Source: Sphingobacterium prati (GTDB lineage: Bacteria; Bacteroidota; Bacteroidia; Sphingobacteriales; Sphingobacteriaceae). From it: 64,000 nucleotides of DNA. The stretch spans positions 1 to 64,000 of the forward strand of contig NZ_JABJWY010000039.1 in the NCBI RefSeq assembly GCF_013167215.1, read 5' to 3'. The stretch's first letter is position 1. Every line of letters starts with the position of its first letter. A program made the position numbers and the translations under genes. The notes under the pieces are model-generated. The model had not been told where the DNA came from. It worked only from the letters and a program-made list of their open reading frames with translations, and did no database searches. This document shows, one piece after another, positions 52,622 to 60,877 of the stretch.

Positions 52622-54052
52622 TTATTCAGCAAAACAGATGTATTTCAGTTCCATGTATTCGTCGAGTCCATGTTTTGATCCTTCACGACCAACACCGGAT
52701 TGCTTTACTCCGCCAAATGGAGCAGCAGCATTCGATATTAATCCGGTATTGACGCCCACCATCCCCGCTTCAAGTTGTTCCGCTACACGGAAGCAACGAT
52801 TGATGTTGGTACTGTAGAAATAGGAGGCAAGGCCAAACTCAGTTTGATTGGCCATGGCGATACCATCTTCCTCTGTTTTGAAACTGAATAATGCACAGAC
52901 TGGACCGAAAGTTTCTTCATGAAATATCAGAGCCTCTTTAGGGATATTGGTCAGGACTGTAGGCTGGAAGAAAAGGCCTTTAATCACATTGCCTCCTGTT
53001 GCCAATTCTGCACCATGTTTCAAGGCGTCCTGGACATGATATTGTACTTTTTCCAGGCCTTTGGCATTAATCAATGGCCCTACTTGAACGCCATTATCTA
53101 AGCCATTACCTACCTTTAATTGACGTACAGCCTGAACAAGTTTAATAGCAAATTCATCGTAGACGTCTTCCTGTACTATGAAGCGGTTAATAGAGACGCA
53201 GGTTTGTCCCGAGTTTCTGAATTTACCGGCAATAGCTCCTTGTACTGCAGCATCAATGTCGGCATCGTTAAAAACTAGAAAAGGTGCGTTTCCCCCAAGT
53301 TCCATGGAGACTTTCTTAATGTTTGAGGCGGACTGTTCGATCAATGTCTTGCCAACTTCGGTAGACCCCGTAAAAGAAAGTTTTCGGACCAGATCGTTTG
53401 TGGCGAGTTCCTTTCCTATACCGGCACTGTCCTTTCCGGTAATGACGTTAAAAACGCCTTTTGGCAGTCCGGCTTCCTCCGCCAGTTTGACTAAGGCTAT
53501 CGCGGATAAAGGTGTTTGGGAAGCGGGTTTGAGCACGACAGTACAGCCAGCGACCAAAGCGGGAGCGACTTTTCGGGTAATCATGGCCAAAGGGAAATTC
53601 CAGGGGGTAATTGCTGCAACGACACCGACTCCTTGTCGGATTGTCATCATTCTTGTTCCTTTTTTCTGAACAGGAATCGTTTCTCCATACGCTCTCTTGC
53701 CTTCTTCAGCGAACCATTCGACAAATGAATTGCCATAGTCTACTTCCACCTTTGATTCACTAAGGGATTTTCCGCTTTCAAGTGTCATAATTTCAGCAAG
53801 TAAGTCTCTATTTTGTAGAATGCGGTTATACCATTCGCGGACAAGAACACATCGCTCAGCAACTGTTGTATTTTTCCAGTCTTTCCAAGCTTTGTCAGCG
53901 GCCTTTATAGCTTTCGTACAATCTGCGATCTTTAAATCAGGTAAGGCTGCAATTACTTTTCCAGTTGCCGGGTTGACAACATCAAAAGTGTTTTTTGATG
54001 TGATGAATTTTCCGTTTATATAGGCTTTGTCAATTAAAAGTGGATTTTTCAT
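52622..54052 (-). CDS. gabD: NAD(P)-dependent succinate-semialdehyde dehydrogenase
   Basis: This 476-residue aldehyde dehydrogenase should oxidise succinic semialdehyde to succinate. The cofactor part has ITPWNFPLAMITRKVAPALV, the NAD-binding SFTGSTEVGKTL and the general-base Glu in SMELGGNAPFLVF. The catalytic Cys is in NSGQTCVSINRF. The GVKQSGVGREGSKHGLDEY C-terminus and KPASQTPLSAIAL are GabD-like. Length is standard. The partner transaminase gabT is absent from the window. No good promoter box lies directly upstream. Confidence 0.88.
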   Translation of the reverse strand: MKNPLLIDKAYINGKFITSKNTFDVVNPATGKVIAALPDLKIADCTKAIKAADKAWKDWKNTTVAERCVLVREWYNRILQNRDLLAEIMTLESGKSLSESKVEVDYGNSFVEWFAEEGKRAYGETIPVQKKGTRMMTIRQGVGVVAAITPWNFPLAMITRKVAPALVAGCTVVLKPASQTPLSAIALVKLAEEAGLPKGVFNVITGKDSAGIGKELATNDLVRKLSFTGSTEVGKTLIEQSASNIKKVSMELGGNAPFLVFNDADIDAAVQGAIAGKFRNSGQTCVSINRFIVQEDVYDEFAIKLVQAVRQLKVGNGLDNGVQVGPLINAKGLEKVQYHVQDALKHGAELATGGNVIKGLFFQPTVLTNIPKEALIFHEETFGPVCALFSFKTEEDGIAMANQTEFGLASYFYSTNINRCFRVAEQLEAGMVGVNTGLISNAAAPFGGVKQSGVGREGSKHGLDEYMELKYICFAE

Positions 54053-54220
54053 TGGACTCTTTAGTTAATTGTTTTTTGCAGGGCAATGTTATTGCTGCAA
54101 GCTGTACTGATTTATTATCGCGGGTGTATTACCATGGATTGTTTGATAGAACAGCTACTTTTGTAACAATGTCCTTCTACCAATTGTTTGGCATATAAAC
54201 AAATTTATGGGAAGATTAGC

Positions 54221-54616
54221 TCACACAAATTTCTTTCGTTGTTGCTCCGTAGGAACAGCGCAATAGGTATTGGCCCCAAACCATTTATAGCGATTTTTTG
54301 CAAAATAATCATAACCTGCATCTCGCCATTTTTTCGGCAGTATTTTTAGAAAGTAAACGATTGAATAGGGAAGCTTTAATGTTTTGCAGATATTCAATAT
54401 GGCATCGCTTTTGATACAGGTACCTGTGGGAGACACATAGACAATAGAATCAATATTTTTTGGAATAGTATGTAAACTATTTTTAGCGAAATCAGACTGT
54501 AAGGAGCTAAATAAAAACCTGTCATTGGTATCTATTTTTAATAGGATTTGAACAAAACGATTACAAACTAAGCAATCACCGTCAAAAAAGATGATATGTT
54601 TCCCTTGCGTATCCAT
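54221..54616 (-). CDS. DCC-family thiol-disulfide oxidoreductase (DUF393)
   Basis: This 131-residue protein opens with HIIFFDGDCLVCNRFVQILL, the DxxCxxC motif that gives the DCC family its name, followed by FLFSSLQSDFAKN. The rest (LKLPYSIVYFLKILPKKWRD, YDYFAKNRYKWFG) is typical. The two Cys suggest thioredoxin-like redox activity, though family function is poorly known. It is a single gene between gabD and the ribBA terminator. Confidence 0.82.
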   Translation of the reverse strand: MDTQGKHIIFFDGDCLVCNRFVQILLKIDTNDRFLFSSLQSDFAKNSLHTIPKNIDSIVYVSPTGTCIKSDAILNICKTLKLPYSIVYFLKILPKKWRDAGYDYFAKNRYKWFGANTYCAVPTEQQRKKFV

Positions 54617-54680
54617 TAGTATAAAGCTAGTACTATTTCATCAAAGAACTGCCATGCTAACATCACATCTTTTATAAAAA

Positions 54681-54714
54681 AAGCGTTGTTTTTTCTAGCG
54701 AAAAAACAACGCTT
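54681..54714 (-). terminator. Terminator of ribBA
   Basis: AAGCGTTGTTTTTT pairs with AAAAAACAACGCTT around CTAGCG, 26 nt past the ribBA stop codon and followed by T-rich sequence on the minus strand. Confidence 0.85.
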
Positions 54715-54739
54715 CTGAAATATACTTTTTGGATCTTTA

Positions 54740-55954
54740 TTACAAGTTCTTCATGATGGTATGTCCCATACGATCCCTTTTCGTTTTTAAATATTCTTCG
54801 TTGTAGGGGTTAGCTGTTATTTCAATGGGAACATTTTCTACGATTTCCAAACCATAACCGACCAAACCGGCGCGTTTTGTTGGGTTATTTGACATTAGGC
54901 GCATTTTTGTTACACCGAGATTTCTCAGGATTTGGGCTCCTACACCGTAATCTCTCAAATCGGCTTTGAACCCAAGCTGCACATTGGCATCAACGGTATC
55001 CAATCCATTTTCTTGCAGTTTGTAGGCGTGCAATTTATTGATCAGTCCAATACCACGACCTTCTTGATTCATATAGACAATCACCCCTTTTCCTTCATTT
55101 TGGATCATTTCCATTGCTTTATGAAGTTGTGGACCACAATCGCAACGGCAAGAACCGAAAATATCGCCAGTCACACAAGAACTATGTACACGGACAAGAA
55201 TAGGCTCATCCTCGTTCCATTCACCTTTATAAAGGGCGAGATGTTGTTCGCCAGTATCTTTTTGGGTAAAAGCTTTCATCTGAAAATCACCGTATTGAGT
55301 AGGCATATTGACCGTCACCTCTTCGTTGATCAATGAATCGTGCTTTAAGCGGTATTCAATAAGGTCTTCAATACTAACGATCTTTAAACCAAATTTTTTG
55401 GCAACTTCCATCAATTCTGGTAGTCTTGCCATTTCGCCATCTTCTTTTAGGATTTCAACCAATACACCTGCTGGTTCAAAACCTGCCAGACGGGCAAGGT
55501 CAACAGTTGCTTCGGTATGTCCTGTACGGCGGAGTACCCCGCCATCTTTGGCAATCAATGGAAAAATATGCCCTGGCCGACCTAATTCTTCGTAGTGAAT
55601 ATTGGGATCAATCATCGCCTTGATAGTTTTTGAACGATCAGAGGCTGAAATCCCTGTTGTACAACCATATCCTTGTAGGTCAATAGAAACCGTGAAATTG
55701 GTCTCATAAATAGCTGTATTTTGCCCTACCATAAGATCGAGATGTAATGCGTCAGCTCTTTCCTTGGTAATAGGGGCACACACTAAACCTCTGCCGTGGG
55801 TTGCCATAAAGTTAATAATCTCGGGAGTTGCATTGCGGGCAGCGGTGACGAAATCACCTTCATTTTCACGATCTTCGTCATCTACGACGATAACTACTTT
55901 TCCTGCTTGTATATCAGCGATCGCTTCTTCGATCGTGTTTAATTTGAATTCCAT
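54740..55954 (-). CDS. ribB: Bifunctional DHBP synthase / GTP cyclohydrolase II
   Basis: This 404-residue RibBA protein catalyses the two entry reactions of riboflavin synthesis. The N-terminal half (about 1-200) makes 3,4-dihydroxy-2-butanone 4-phosphate and shows VIVVDDEDRENEGDF and the RTGHTEATVDLARLAG loop. The C-terminal half opens the GTP ring; its zinc ligands are in SSCVTGDIFGSCRCDCGPQ, and YMNQEGRGIGLINKLHAYKL follows. Both halves appear intact. No FMN riboswitch is apparent, since only about 22 nt lie between the -7 box and the ATG. Confidence 0.95.
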   Translation of the reverse strand: MEFKLNTIEEAIADIQAGKVVIVVDDEDRENEGDFVTAARNATPEIINFMATHGRGLVCAPITKERADALHLDLMVGQNTAIYETNFTVSIDLQGYGCTTGISASDRSKTIKAMIDPNIHYEELGRPGHIFPLIAKDGGVLRRTGHTEATVDLARLAGFEPAGVLVEILKEDGEMARLPELMEVAKKFGLKIVSIEDLIEYRLKHDSLINEEVTVNMPTQYGDFQMKAFTQKDTGEQHLALYKGEWNEDEPILVRVHSSCVTGDIFGSCRCDCGPQLHKAMEMIQNEGKGVIVYMNQEGRGIGLINKLHAYKLQENGLDTVDANVQLGFKADLRDYGVGAQILRNLGVTKMRLMSNNPTKRAGLVGYGLEIVENVPIEITANPYNEEYLKTKRDRMGHTIMKNL

Positions 55955-55976
55955 TTATTGTTATATTGTATTGATA

Positions 55977-55984
55977 CAAAGTTA
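55977..55984 (-). promoter_or_regulatory. -7 promoter element of ribBA
   Basis: The minus strand reads TAACTTTG, matching TAnnTTTG, with its G 22 nt before the ATG at 55954. Confidence 0.58.
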
Positions 55985-56025
55985 GTGTAGAATCTAATTT
56001 TATTTATAATAAGGCTGTCACAAAT

Positions 56026-57510
56026 CTAATGTGACTCCTTTAATTTATTCTTTTTACCAAATTTCTCTCTGATCCACTTCCAGGCTGCTTCGGCTTTTAA
56101 TTTATACTGATCAATATCAAATAACGCTGAATCTGTTGTCGATTTATAAGTTAAAAAAGCGGCCAGGGGCGTCAACACGATAATGGCCATCCACATACCT
56201 ACTGCCGAAGATATCGCACCGTCTTTGGCAGTTTTTTCGGCGACCGTAGAGATGATATGATAGATTAAGAAGAAAATGATGGCCATAACGACCGGGAGAC
56301 CGAGCCCCCCCTTTCTAATAATAGCGCCTAAAGGAGCGCCAATAGCAAATAAAAGGAGACAAGACACAGCTAATGTAAACTTTCTATGCCATTCAATACG
56401 ATAACGAATATCTTTGGTTTTGTAATCCTTAAATTCGAGTGTACGGCTATTGAGATCCTCTTTTAAATAGTTTAGCTGGCTCAATGCATTCATGGTGATC
56501 TGTGTTCGTTGCTCAGGAGGAACAAGATCGGCTATCAGATTTTCATAAGGTTTGATTTTCGCTTCCTTTACTTTGGGTTGCCCAGGTTGATTGACACTAA
56601 AATACTTTGAATAGATATTATAACGCGTATCTAAGGTTCTTGTAATTGCCTTCCCCATACTGTCGATTTTAATATGGTTAGAGTCAATGTACATATCCAG
56701 CTGTTTCAGATTGAGCATCGCATGGTGGCTCTTGAAAAGACTTTGATCGGTTTTGCCTTGTTGAAAGCTTCCCATGTCAAACTTCTGTTCCGTTTCCTTA
56801 AACTTAAAGCGTGTAAATTGCTGGCGCGGGTCGTAAGTTTTCGAGTTCTTTGTTCGTGACTCTTCATAACGTATTCCGTCCTTCAATTTGAGGATCATAT
56901 AGCTATTATCTGGCGAATTATAAATGTATCCTTCTTTTGCCATCAAAACATTGTTGGCTGTATTGCCCCCACGGTGATCATAAATCATCAAGTCATAAAG
57001 AATTGTTCCTTCTTTATTTTTTCCTCTTGCGCGAATGGAATATCCTGGAATTGTATTGTTAAAAATACCTGGTTTGATTAAAAAATCAGCCTTTTTATTA
57101 CGTACATCGGTTAATAAAGTTCCCATTTTCAGATTGACGACAGGTAGGATATAGTCTGAGAACAGGAATGAACTCGAAGCGAAAATTGCAACAAGTATGA
57201 ATAAGGGGGTCATGGCCTTACGCAAAGATACGCCAGCGGCTTTGATTGCCACAAGCTCATAGCTTTCCCCCAAGTTCCCAAACGTCATAATGGAGGATAA
57301 TAGCATGGATAACGGCATCGCCATTTGAATTTGAACAACACATTGGTATCCAATGAGTTCCATTATGGTGTACCATTCAAACCCTTTTCCGATCAAATCA
57401 TCAATGTATTTGAATAGGAAAAGCATCAATAACACAAACATCACAATAAAAAATGTGACGATGAATGGTTTAATGAAAGCTTGAAGAATAAGTAAATGAA
57501 CCTTTTTCAT
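56026..57510 (-). CDS. LptF/LptG-family lipopolysaccharide export permease
   Basis: This 494-residue protein is of the YjgP/YjgQ family. With LptB these form the ABC transporter that extracts lipopolysaccharide from the inner membrane. Membrane helices near the N-terminus (FIVTFFIVMFVLLMLFLFKY), at about 55-75 and 100-120, and three at the C-terminus flank a beta-jellyroll periplasmic domain. An inserted region (about 225-330) is larger than in E. coli, typical for Bacteroidota. The ATG at 57510 (MKKVHLLIL) is preferred over an upstream TTG at 57525. It precedes ribBA by 71 nt, but that gene has its own promoter. Confidence 0.88.
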   Translation of the reverse strand: MKKVHLLILQAFIKPFIVTFFIVMFVLLMLFLFKYIDDLIGKGFEWYTIMELIGYQCVVQIQMAMPLSMLLSSIMTFGNLGESYELVAIKAAGVSLRKAMTPLFILVAIFASSSFLFSDYILPVVNLKMGTLLTDVRNKKADFLIKPGIFNNTIPGYSIRARGKNKEGTILYDLMIYDHRGGNTANNVLMAKEGYIYNSPDNSYMILKLKDGIRYEESRTKNSKTYDPRQQFTRFKFKETEQKFDMGSFQQGKTDQSLFKSHHAMLNLKQLDMYIDSNHIKIDSMGKAITRTLDTRYNIYSKYFSVNQPGQPKVKEAKIKPYENLIADLVPPEQRTQITMNALSQLNYLKEDLNSRTLEFKDYKTKDIRYRIEWHRKFTLAVSCLLLFAIGAPLGAIIRKGGLGLPVVMAIIFFLIYHIISTVAEKTAKDGAISSAVGMWMAIIVLTPLAAFLTYKSTTDSALFDIDQYKLKAEAAWKWIREKFGKKNKLKESH

Positions 57511-57595
57511 CGTGACGCTAAGCAAATTGATGCCTTTACATTAAAGCATCTTCCAGCCAAGGAGCTCATTGAGAGCCCTTGGTGAAAATATATTG

Positions 57596-57603
57596 CAAAG
57601 ATA
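57596..57603 (-). promoter_or_regulatory. -7 promoter element of the lptF/G-like gene
   Basis: The minus strand reads TATCTTTG, matching TAnnTTTG. A small hairpin (57557-57582, CCAAG...CTTGG) lies in the roughly 80-nt leader. Confidence 0.5.
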
Positions 57604-57610
57604 GGTTTTT

Positions 57611-57988
57611 TTATGCACCTATAACACTCTGAAGATAGACGATTGAATTTTTCCAGATTAATTTTCTGTTTTCCAAGTCCTCTTCTTTAGCAAAATCTGT
57701 TATTTTAAGTGCAACATCATTTGTTAGCTCATCTTGATCGATTTCTAGATCGAAGTAATAGGGGTCATCATCGAGCCACTTAAAACGCACTGATTTATTT
57801 TCTTTCGAAGCTACGATTTTTGCACGATGCGGTTCATCGTCCCAAATAAAGGTATAAACAGTGTCTTTGTAGTTTACATCGTCTGCAAACCATTGTGCCA
57901 GTTCGTTTGGTTCTTGCAAATACGGAAATAAAATTCTAGGTGAAGAGTTGATGATATATTCTAGTTGGAATTTTATTTTATCTGCCAT
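57611..57988 (-). CDS. START-like domain protein
   Basis: This 125-residue protein matches the START/SRPBCC-like family of Bacteroidota: KFQLEYIINSSPRILFPYLQ at the N-terminus, LAQWFADDVNY, and the strand KSVRFKWLDDD. The C-terminal helix (ENRKLIWKNSIVYLQSVIGA) closes the pocket. Such folds bind hydrophobic ligands, but the ligand is unknown. It directly precedes the first tRNA on the opposite strand. Confidence 0.8.
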   Translation of the reverse strand: MADKIKFQLEYIINSSPRILFPYLQEPNELAQWFADDVNYKDTVYTFIWDDEPHRAKIVASKENKSVRFKWLDDDPYYFDLEIDQDELTNDVALKITDFAKEEDLENRKLIWKNSIVYLQSVIGA

Positions 57989-58011
57989 ATAAATGTTTTT
58001 TTAAATTTTAG

Positions 58012-58041
58012 TTTGTTTAAATCAAAAATAAGCTATATTTG
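58012..58041 (+). promoter_or_regulatory. Promoter of the first tRNA-CAT gene
   Basis: A -33 TTTG (58012-58015) and a -7 TATATTTG (58034-58041) are spaced by 18 nt, 12 nt before the tRNA. Confidence 0.7.
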
Positions 58042-58053
58042 CGTTCCCAAAAT

Positions 58054-58127
58054 GGCGGGGTAGCTCAGATGGTTAGAGCGTTGGATTCATAACCCAAAGG
58101 TCGGCAGTTCGATTCTGCTCCCCGCTA
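58054..58127 (+). tRNA. tRNA-Met (anticodon CAT), first copy
   Basis: The 74-nt sequence folds as a cloverleaf: acceptor GGCGGGG with CCCCGCT, D arm TAGCTCAGATGGTTAGAGC, anticodon loop TTCATAA and T arm GGCAG-TTCGATT-CTGCT, with discriminator A. CCA is not encoded. The CAT anticodon with an elongator-like acceptor suggests elongator tRNA-Met; a lysidine-modified tRNA-Ile cannot be excluded by eye. The last anticodon-stem pair is A-C. Confidence 0.88.
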
Positions 58128-58378
58128 CAAATCTCTTTCCATTTTGCTTTTTATTGCATAAACTTATTATTTGTAATAATACATATTTATTTTGTTATTG
58201 CAAGTTTTTTTGTGAAAAGTTGAAGGCTTTTTCTTAATTATTTGACTTTAAATTCTCCTAAATCTTATCCCGACTTTTTTTATGAAGGATACAATATTTT
58301 ACTTCGTTAAGAATGAGTTTGTTGTACTATATAAAGCTTTTTGAACATGATAAATCGTTAAAAAAAATAAAAAAATCT

Positions 58379-58408
58379 TTTGAATTGACAGGTGAAGTGG
58401 TATATTTG
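58379..58408 (+). promoter_or_regulatory. Promoter of the second tRNA-CAT gene
   Basis: A -33 TTTG (58379-58382) and a -7 TATATTTG (58401-58408) are spaced by 18 nt, exactly as for the first copy. Confidence 0.7.
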
Positions 58409-58419
58409 CATACCGAAAC

Positions 58420-58493
58420 GGCGGGGTAGCTCAGATGGTTAGAGCGCAGGATTCATAACCCTGAGGTCGGCAGTTCGATCCTGCTCCCCGCTA
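58420..58493 (+). tRNA. tRNA-Met (anticodon CAT), second copy
   Basis: This 74-nt gene differs from the first copy only in the anticodon stem (CAGGA/CCCTG versus TTGGA/CCCAA), the adjacent variable-loop position and one T-loop base. The same A-C mismatch closes the anticodon stem. It has its own promoter and a terminator. The 292 bp between the copies is AT-rich and holds no convincing gene. Confidence 0.88.
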
Positions 58494-58501
58494 CTAAAAA
58501 T

Positions 58502-58546
58502 AAAGAGGCATAATTCAGTTAGATTTCTGATATGCCTCTTTTTTTG
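58502..58546 (+). terminator. Terminator of the second tRNA gene
   Basis: AAAGAGGCATA pairs with TATGCCTCTTT around an 18-nt loop and runs into TTTTTG, starting 9 nt after the tRNA. Confidence 0.85.
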
Positions 58547-58581
58547 ATTATAGCTTTCTGTAAATAGGTCTCCTGTGGGAG

Positions 58582-59670
58582 TTATTTTTTTCCATTCAAT
58601 GGTTTAAAGCCATAGTAGGCAATGGCTTGTTGTTTGAGCGGATTCAATGACCAGTCTGACCATTCATTGCTGTAAGGATCATAGCCGCATTTTAGGGGTT
58701 TTGAGATGTCATACCCCAATTTATTCGTATGCGAACGTTCGGTAAAAGCCCTACAGTCTGTGCAGACATTTCTAAACTCGCAATCCTTGCATACCATAAT
58801 CTCCTCTTTGGTCATGTCCCAATATTGCTGAATAGCACCCTGTCGCAAAACCTGTTCCAAGGTCATTTCGTGTATATTGCCGAAAGATTGAGGTAAAGCC
58901 GGACAGTTTTTGATATTGCCCGCTACATCAATTCCGAGTTTTTTATGTAGACATGAATTATGATTTATGGCTTCTAAGACTTTGGGCATATTTGTATTGA
59001 AGTCAGCGACGTTTACTTTTCCGCAAGAATTAATTGCCAGCGTATCTTTTGTGAAATCTAGCGTAAACCTGCTCTCGGTATTTGAGAGTAAAGGAATCTC
59101 CTGGCATTGATAAAATTGCAAATGATAGATGCGTTGACTTTGCCTTTGAAGAAGCGCAAAGGAGTCCTTTGTGAGCTCTGTAGTATAAGCTGAAGTTATC
59201 TCCATACCTTCTAATGGTGTGTTTTCAAAAGCATTGTCAAAACTAATCAGCTCCTGTAATGAAGCCGCACTTCTACAGAAAACGGCCAGATGCTTAATAC
59301 CTAAGTTGGCTATAGATTGAATTAATGTTTCGGATATTGTTAATTTTTCAACTTCAATAAATAAATTTGAGATTGGTTGATAATCTTGGTATTCATAAGA
59401 TAGGGGTGAAAAATTTCTATCCCAATCTTCCTTGGTGATAAAACCATATTCCCTTTCCAGTAAATAATCTATATACTCCTGGACAATAATTTTTGACTCG
59501 GGTTCGTAATTTTCGAGCACCCTGTCAATAGAAGTGGATTTTAATTCCGCTATTAGCTCATATAATTCCAAAGGATATAATTTGGAACTATTTCTTCCTA
59601 AATCAGAAATCAGTATGCGATTATATCCTTTAGTTATAAAAATATCGCTATATAAATTAAAAAATCTCAT
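58582..59670 (-). CDS. gwsS: Grasp-with-spasm system SPASM-domain peptide maturase (GwsS-like)
   Basis: This 362-residue protein is recognisable as the SPASM partner of grasp-with-spasm RiPP clusters. Its N-terminus MRFFNLYSDIFITKGYNRIL is family-like. The C-terminal SPASM domain has Cys-rich NSCLHKKLGIDVAGNIKNCP, MVCKDCEFRNVCTDCRAF and LKCGYDP. The CX3CX2C motif that binds the radical-SAM cluster is missing; the equivalent region reads PISNLFIEVEKLTISETL, so it cannot be a normal radical SAM enzyme. The ATG at 59670 overlaps the previous gene as ATGA. A longer open frame from 59736 is out of step with that coupling. It is the last gene of the maturation set. Confidence 0.85.
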   Translation of the reverse strand: MRFFNLYSDIFITKGYNRILISDLGRNSSKLYPLELYELIAELKSTSIDRVLENYEPESKIIVQEYIDYLLEREYGFITKEDWDRNFSPLSYEYQDYQPISNLFIEVEKLTISETLIQSIANLGIKHLAVFCRSAASLQELISFDNAFENTPLEGMEITSAYTTELTKDSFALLQRQSQRIYHLQFYQCQEIPLLSNTESRFTLDFTKDTLAINSCGKVNVADFNTNMPKVLEAINHNSCLHKKLGIDVAGNIKNCPALPQSFGNIHEMTLEQVLRQGAIQQYWDMTKEEIMVCKDCEFRNVCTDCRAFTERSHTNKLGYDISKPLKCGYDPYSNEWSDWSLNPLKQQAIAYYGFKPLNGKK

Positions 59671-59864
59671 AGTAATCTCGTCAGTCGTTTGAATGGTCTT
59701 GTGCGCCACAAGTAATCTGTTTGATAGGTCGAACATTTGAGATAACGTGATGAATTTGTGTCTGAATTATTTGAGTTTTGGGAGCCAAATAATTCCATAA
59801 ACTCAAAGGTCAATGGGAGTTTGTTTTTCTCCTTCGTGATCAAGTCTTTTACTTTCTCTTCCAT
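59667..59864 (-). CDS. Unnamed 65-residue protein between the two RiPP maturases
   Basis: I recognise no family. The protein begins MEEKVKDLITKEKNK, has an amphipathic stretch LPLTFEFMELFG, a Ser/Asn-rich linker (SQNSNNSDTNSS) and a basic, aromatic C-terminus (YLKCSTYQTDYLWRTRPFKR). It is a real gene by context: it starts 1 nt after the gwsG stop codon and its TGA overlaps the gwsS ATG as ATGA. It has no Gly-Gly leader like the two precursors downstream of the promoter side. It could be a third substrate, a leader-binding partner or a partner of the degenerate radical-SAM protein; none is proven. Confidence 0.75.
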   Translation of the reverse strand: MEEKVKDLITKEKNKLPLTFEFMELFGSQNSNNSDTNSSRYLKCSTYQTDYLWRTRPFKRLTRLL

Positions 59865-59865
59865 A

Positions 59866-60768
59866 TTATAAGTATGCTGCTATTTCTCTTTCTAGACCAT
59901 AATTACAGGCATTTGACATGCCCAAGAACTGGCCGATCGCATTAATTTCTAAAAAATAAAACTTATCCGCTGATTTTATAAAATCCAAAGAGCCGCAGTT
60001 TAGGTCTAAGGAATGCATCAATAAGTCAATTTTATGTTCTACTTCAGCGGGAAGTTTATACGGTACATTTCTATTGGGGATCTCACTGTTATACCTTCTA
60101 TGATCAATTCGGGTTTTTTCATCGTTTTGTGAAATAATGGCTGTAGAATAGATTTTTTTGTTTAAATAAAAACTCCGTATTTCAAAATCTTTTTCGATTT
60201 TATCCTGAAAAAAAGAAATGAAGAAGTCCGACTCACTCTTTTGCTCAATAACGGATGTATACATAATTCCGTTATGTTGTTCTTTGATATCATCTATTAT
60301 CGGTGTCCCGGAGATTGGCTTTACGATGGTTTGATTGACGATAACGTCTTCCATATCCTCAGCCAAAAAATAGCCAGGTACATCCAATCCCACTTCTTTC
60401 GCTTTTTCTAAAACCAATAGTTTGTTGACATGACTGTTACTTTGTTTATTGATATGTTTCTTTCCTTCAAGGGACTTAAGGACATATTCCACAAGCCAAT
60501 GTTGTACCTCAAACATATAGCGATCGATGGATTGATTTTGGTACCTCATCCTATTAAATTCGATTGCTCCTCGTCTATACCATACGGCGCTCACTTCGTC
60601 CAGAAAAAACTGGTTGCGATGACTTGTCAAAACAATTCTCTTTTTTATCGTATTGATATCAAACACCTCATCTTCATGAATGCGAATAAATTGCTTGTTC
60701 ATCGCGATAAGTTCCTTTATAACAGCTGTTGTCGTGACTTCATTATTTTTTGATATGATTAAAATCAT
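59866..60768 (-). CDS. gwsG: Grasp-with-spasm system ATP-grasp peptide maturase (GwsG-like)
   Basis: This 300-residue ATP-grasp ligase resembles the MvdC/MvdD graspetide synthetases that form ester or amide bonds between side chains of a precursor peptide. The N-terminus (ILIISKNNEVTTTAVIKELI), DEVSAVWYRRGAIEF and VKPISGTPII (the ATP-binding lysine) fit. DFEIRSFYLNKKIYSTAIIS and DFIKSADKFYFLEINAIGQF, which holds metal-binding Glu/Asn, are family motifs. The ATG at 60768 (MILIISKN) is preferred over an upstream TTG at 60780. It lies between the precursor genes and the unnamed 65-residue gene, with a 1-nt gap to the latter. Confidence 0.88.
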   Translation of the reverse strand: MILIISKNNEVTTTAVIKELIAMNKQFIRIHEDEVFDINTIKKRIVLTSHRNQFFLDEVSAVWYRRGAIEFNRMRYQNQSIDRYMFEVQHWLVEYVLKSLEGKKHINKQSNSHVNKLLVLEKAKEVGLDVPGYFLAEDMEDVIVNQTIVKPISGTPIIDDIKEQHNGIMYTSVIEQKSESDFFISFFQDKIEKDFEIRSFYLNKKIYSTAIISQNDEKTRIDHRRYNSEIPNRNVPYKLPAEVEHKIDLLMHSLDLNCGSLDFIKSADKFYFLEINAIGQFLGMSNACNYGLEREIAAYL

Positions 60769-60877
60769 GGTTTTGAGCAATTTAGTATGCTTGTTATTAA
60801 TTGCTTTGTTGGATATCAGCTGCTTTTACTTGTAAAAGCAGCTGATTAAGTAAAAGGTGTTTAATTTACTATTTGGC

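Noticed and set aside
54200..54207. Minus-strand TAAATTTG as gabD promoter
   Set aside because: It matches the consensus loosely but lies about 148 nt upstream and at the end of the neighbouring gene; not supported.
54740..56020. FMN riboswitch upstream of ribBA
   Set aside because: Only about 22 nt lie between the -7 box and the start codon, too short for the aptamer.
58054..58493. tRNA genes as an integration (att) site for a mobile element
   Set aside because: No integrase, no partial tRNA copy downstream and no change in gene type typical for an island; the second tRNA is complete with its own promoter.
59667..59736. Earlier in-frame start for the GwsS-like protein at 59736
   Set aside because: It would overlap the 65-residue gene by about 70 bp and lose the ATGA coupling; the family-like N-terminus begins at the ATG 59670.
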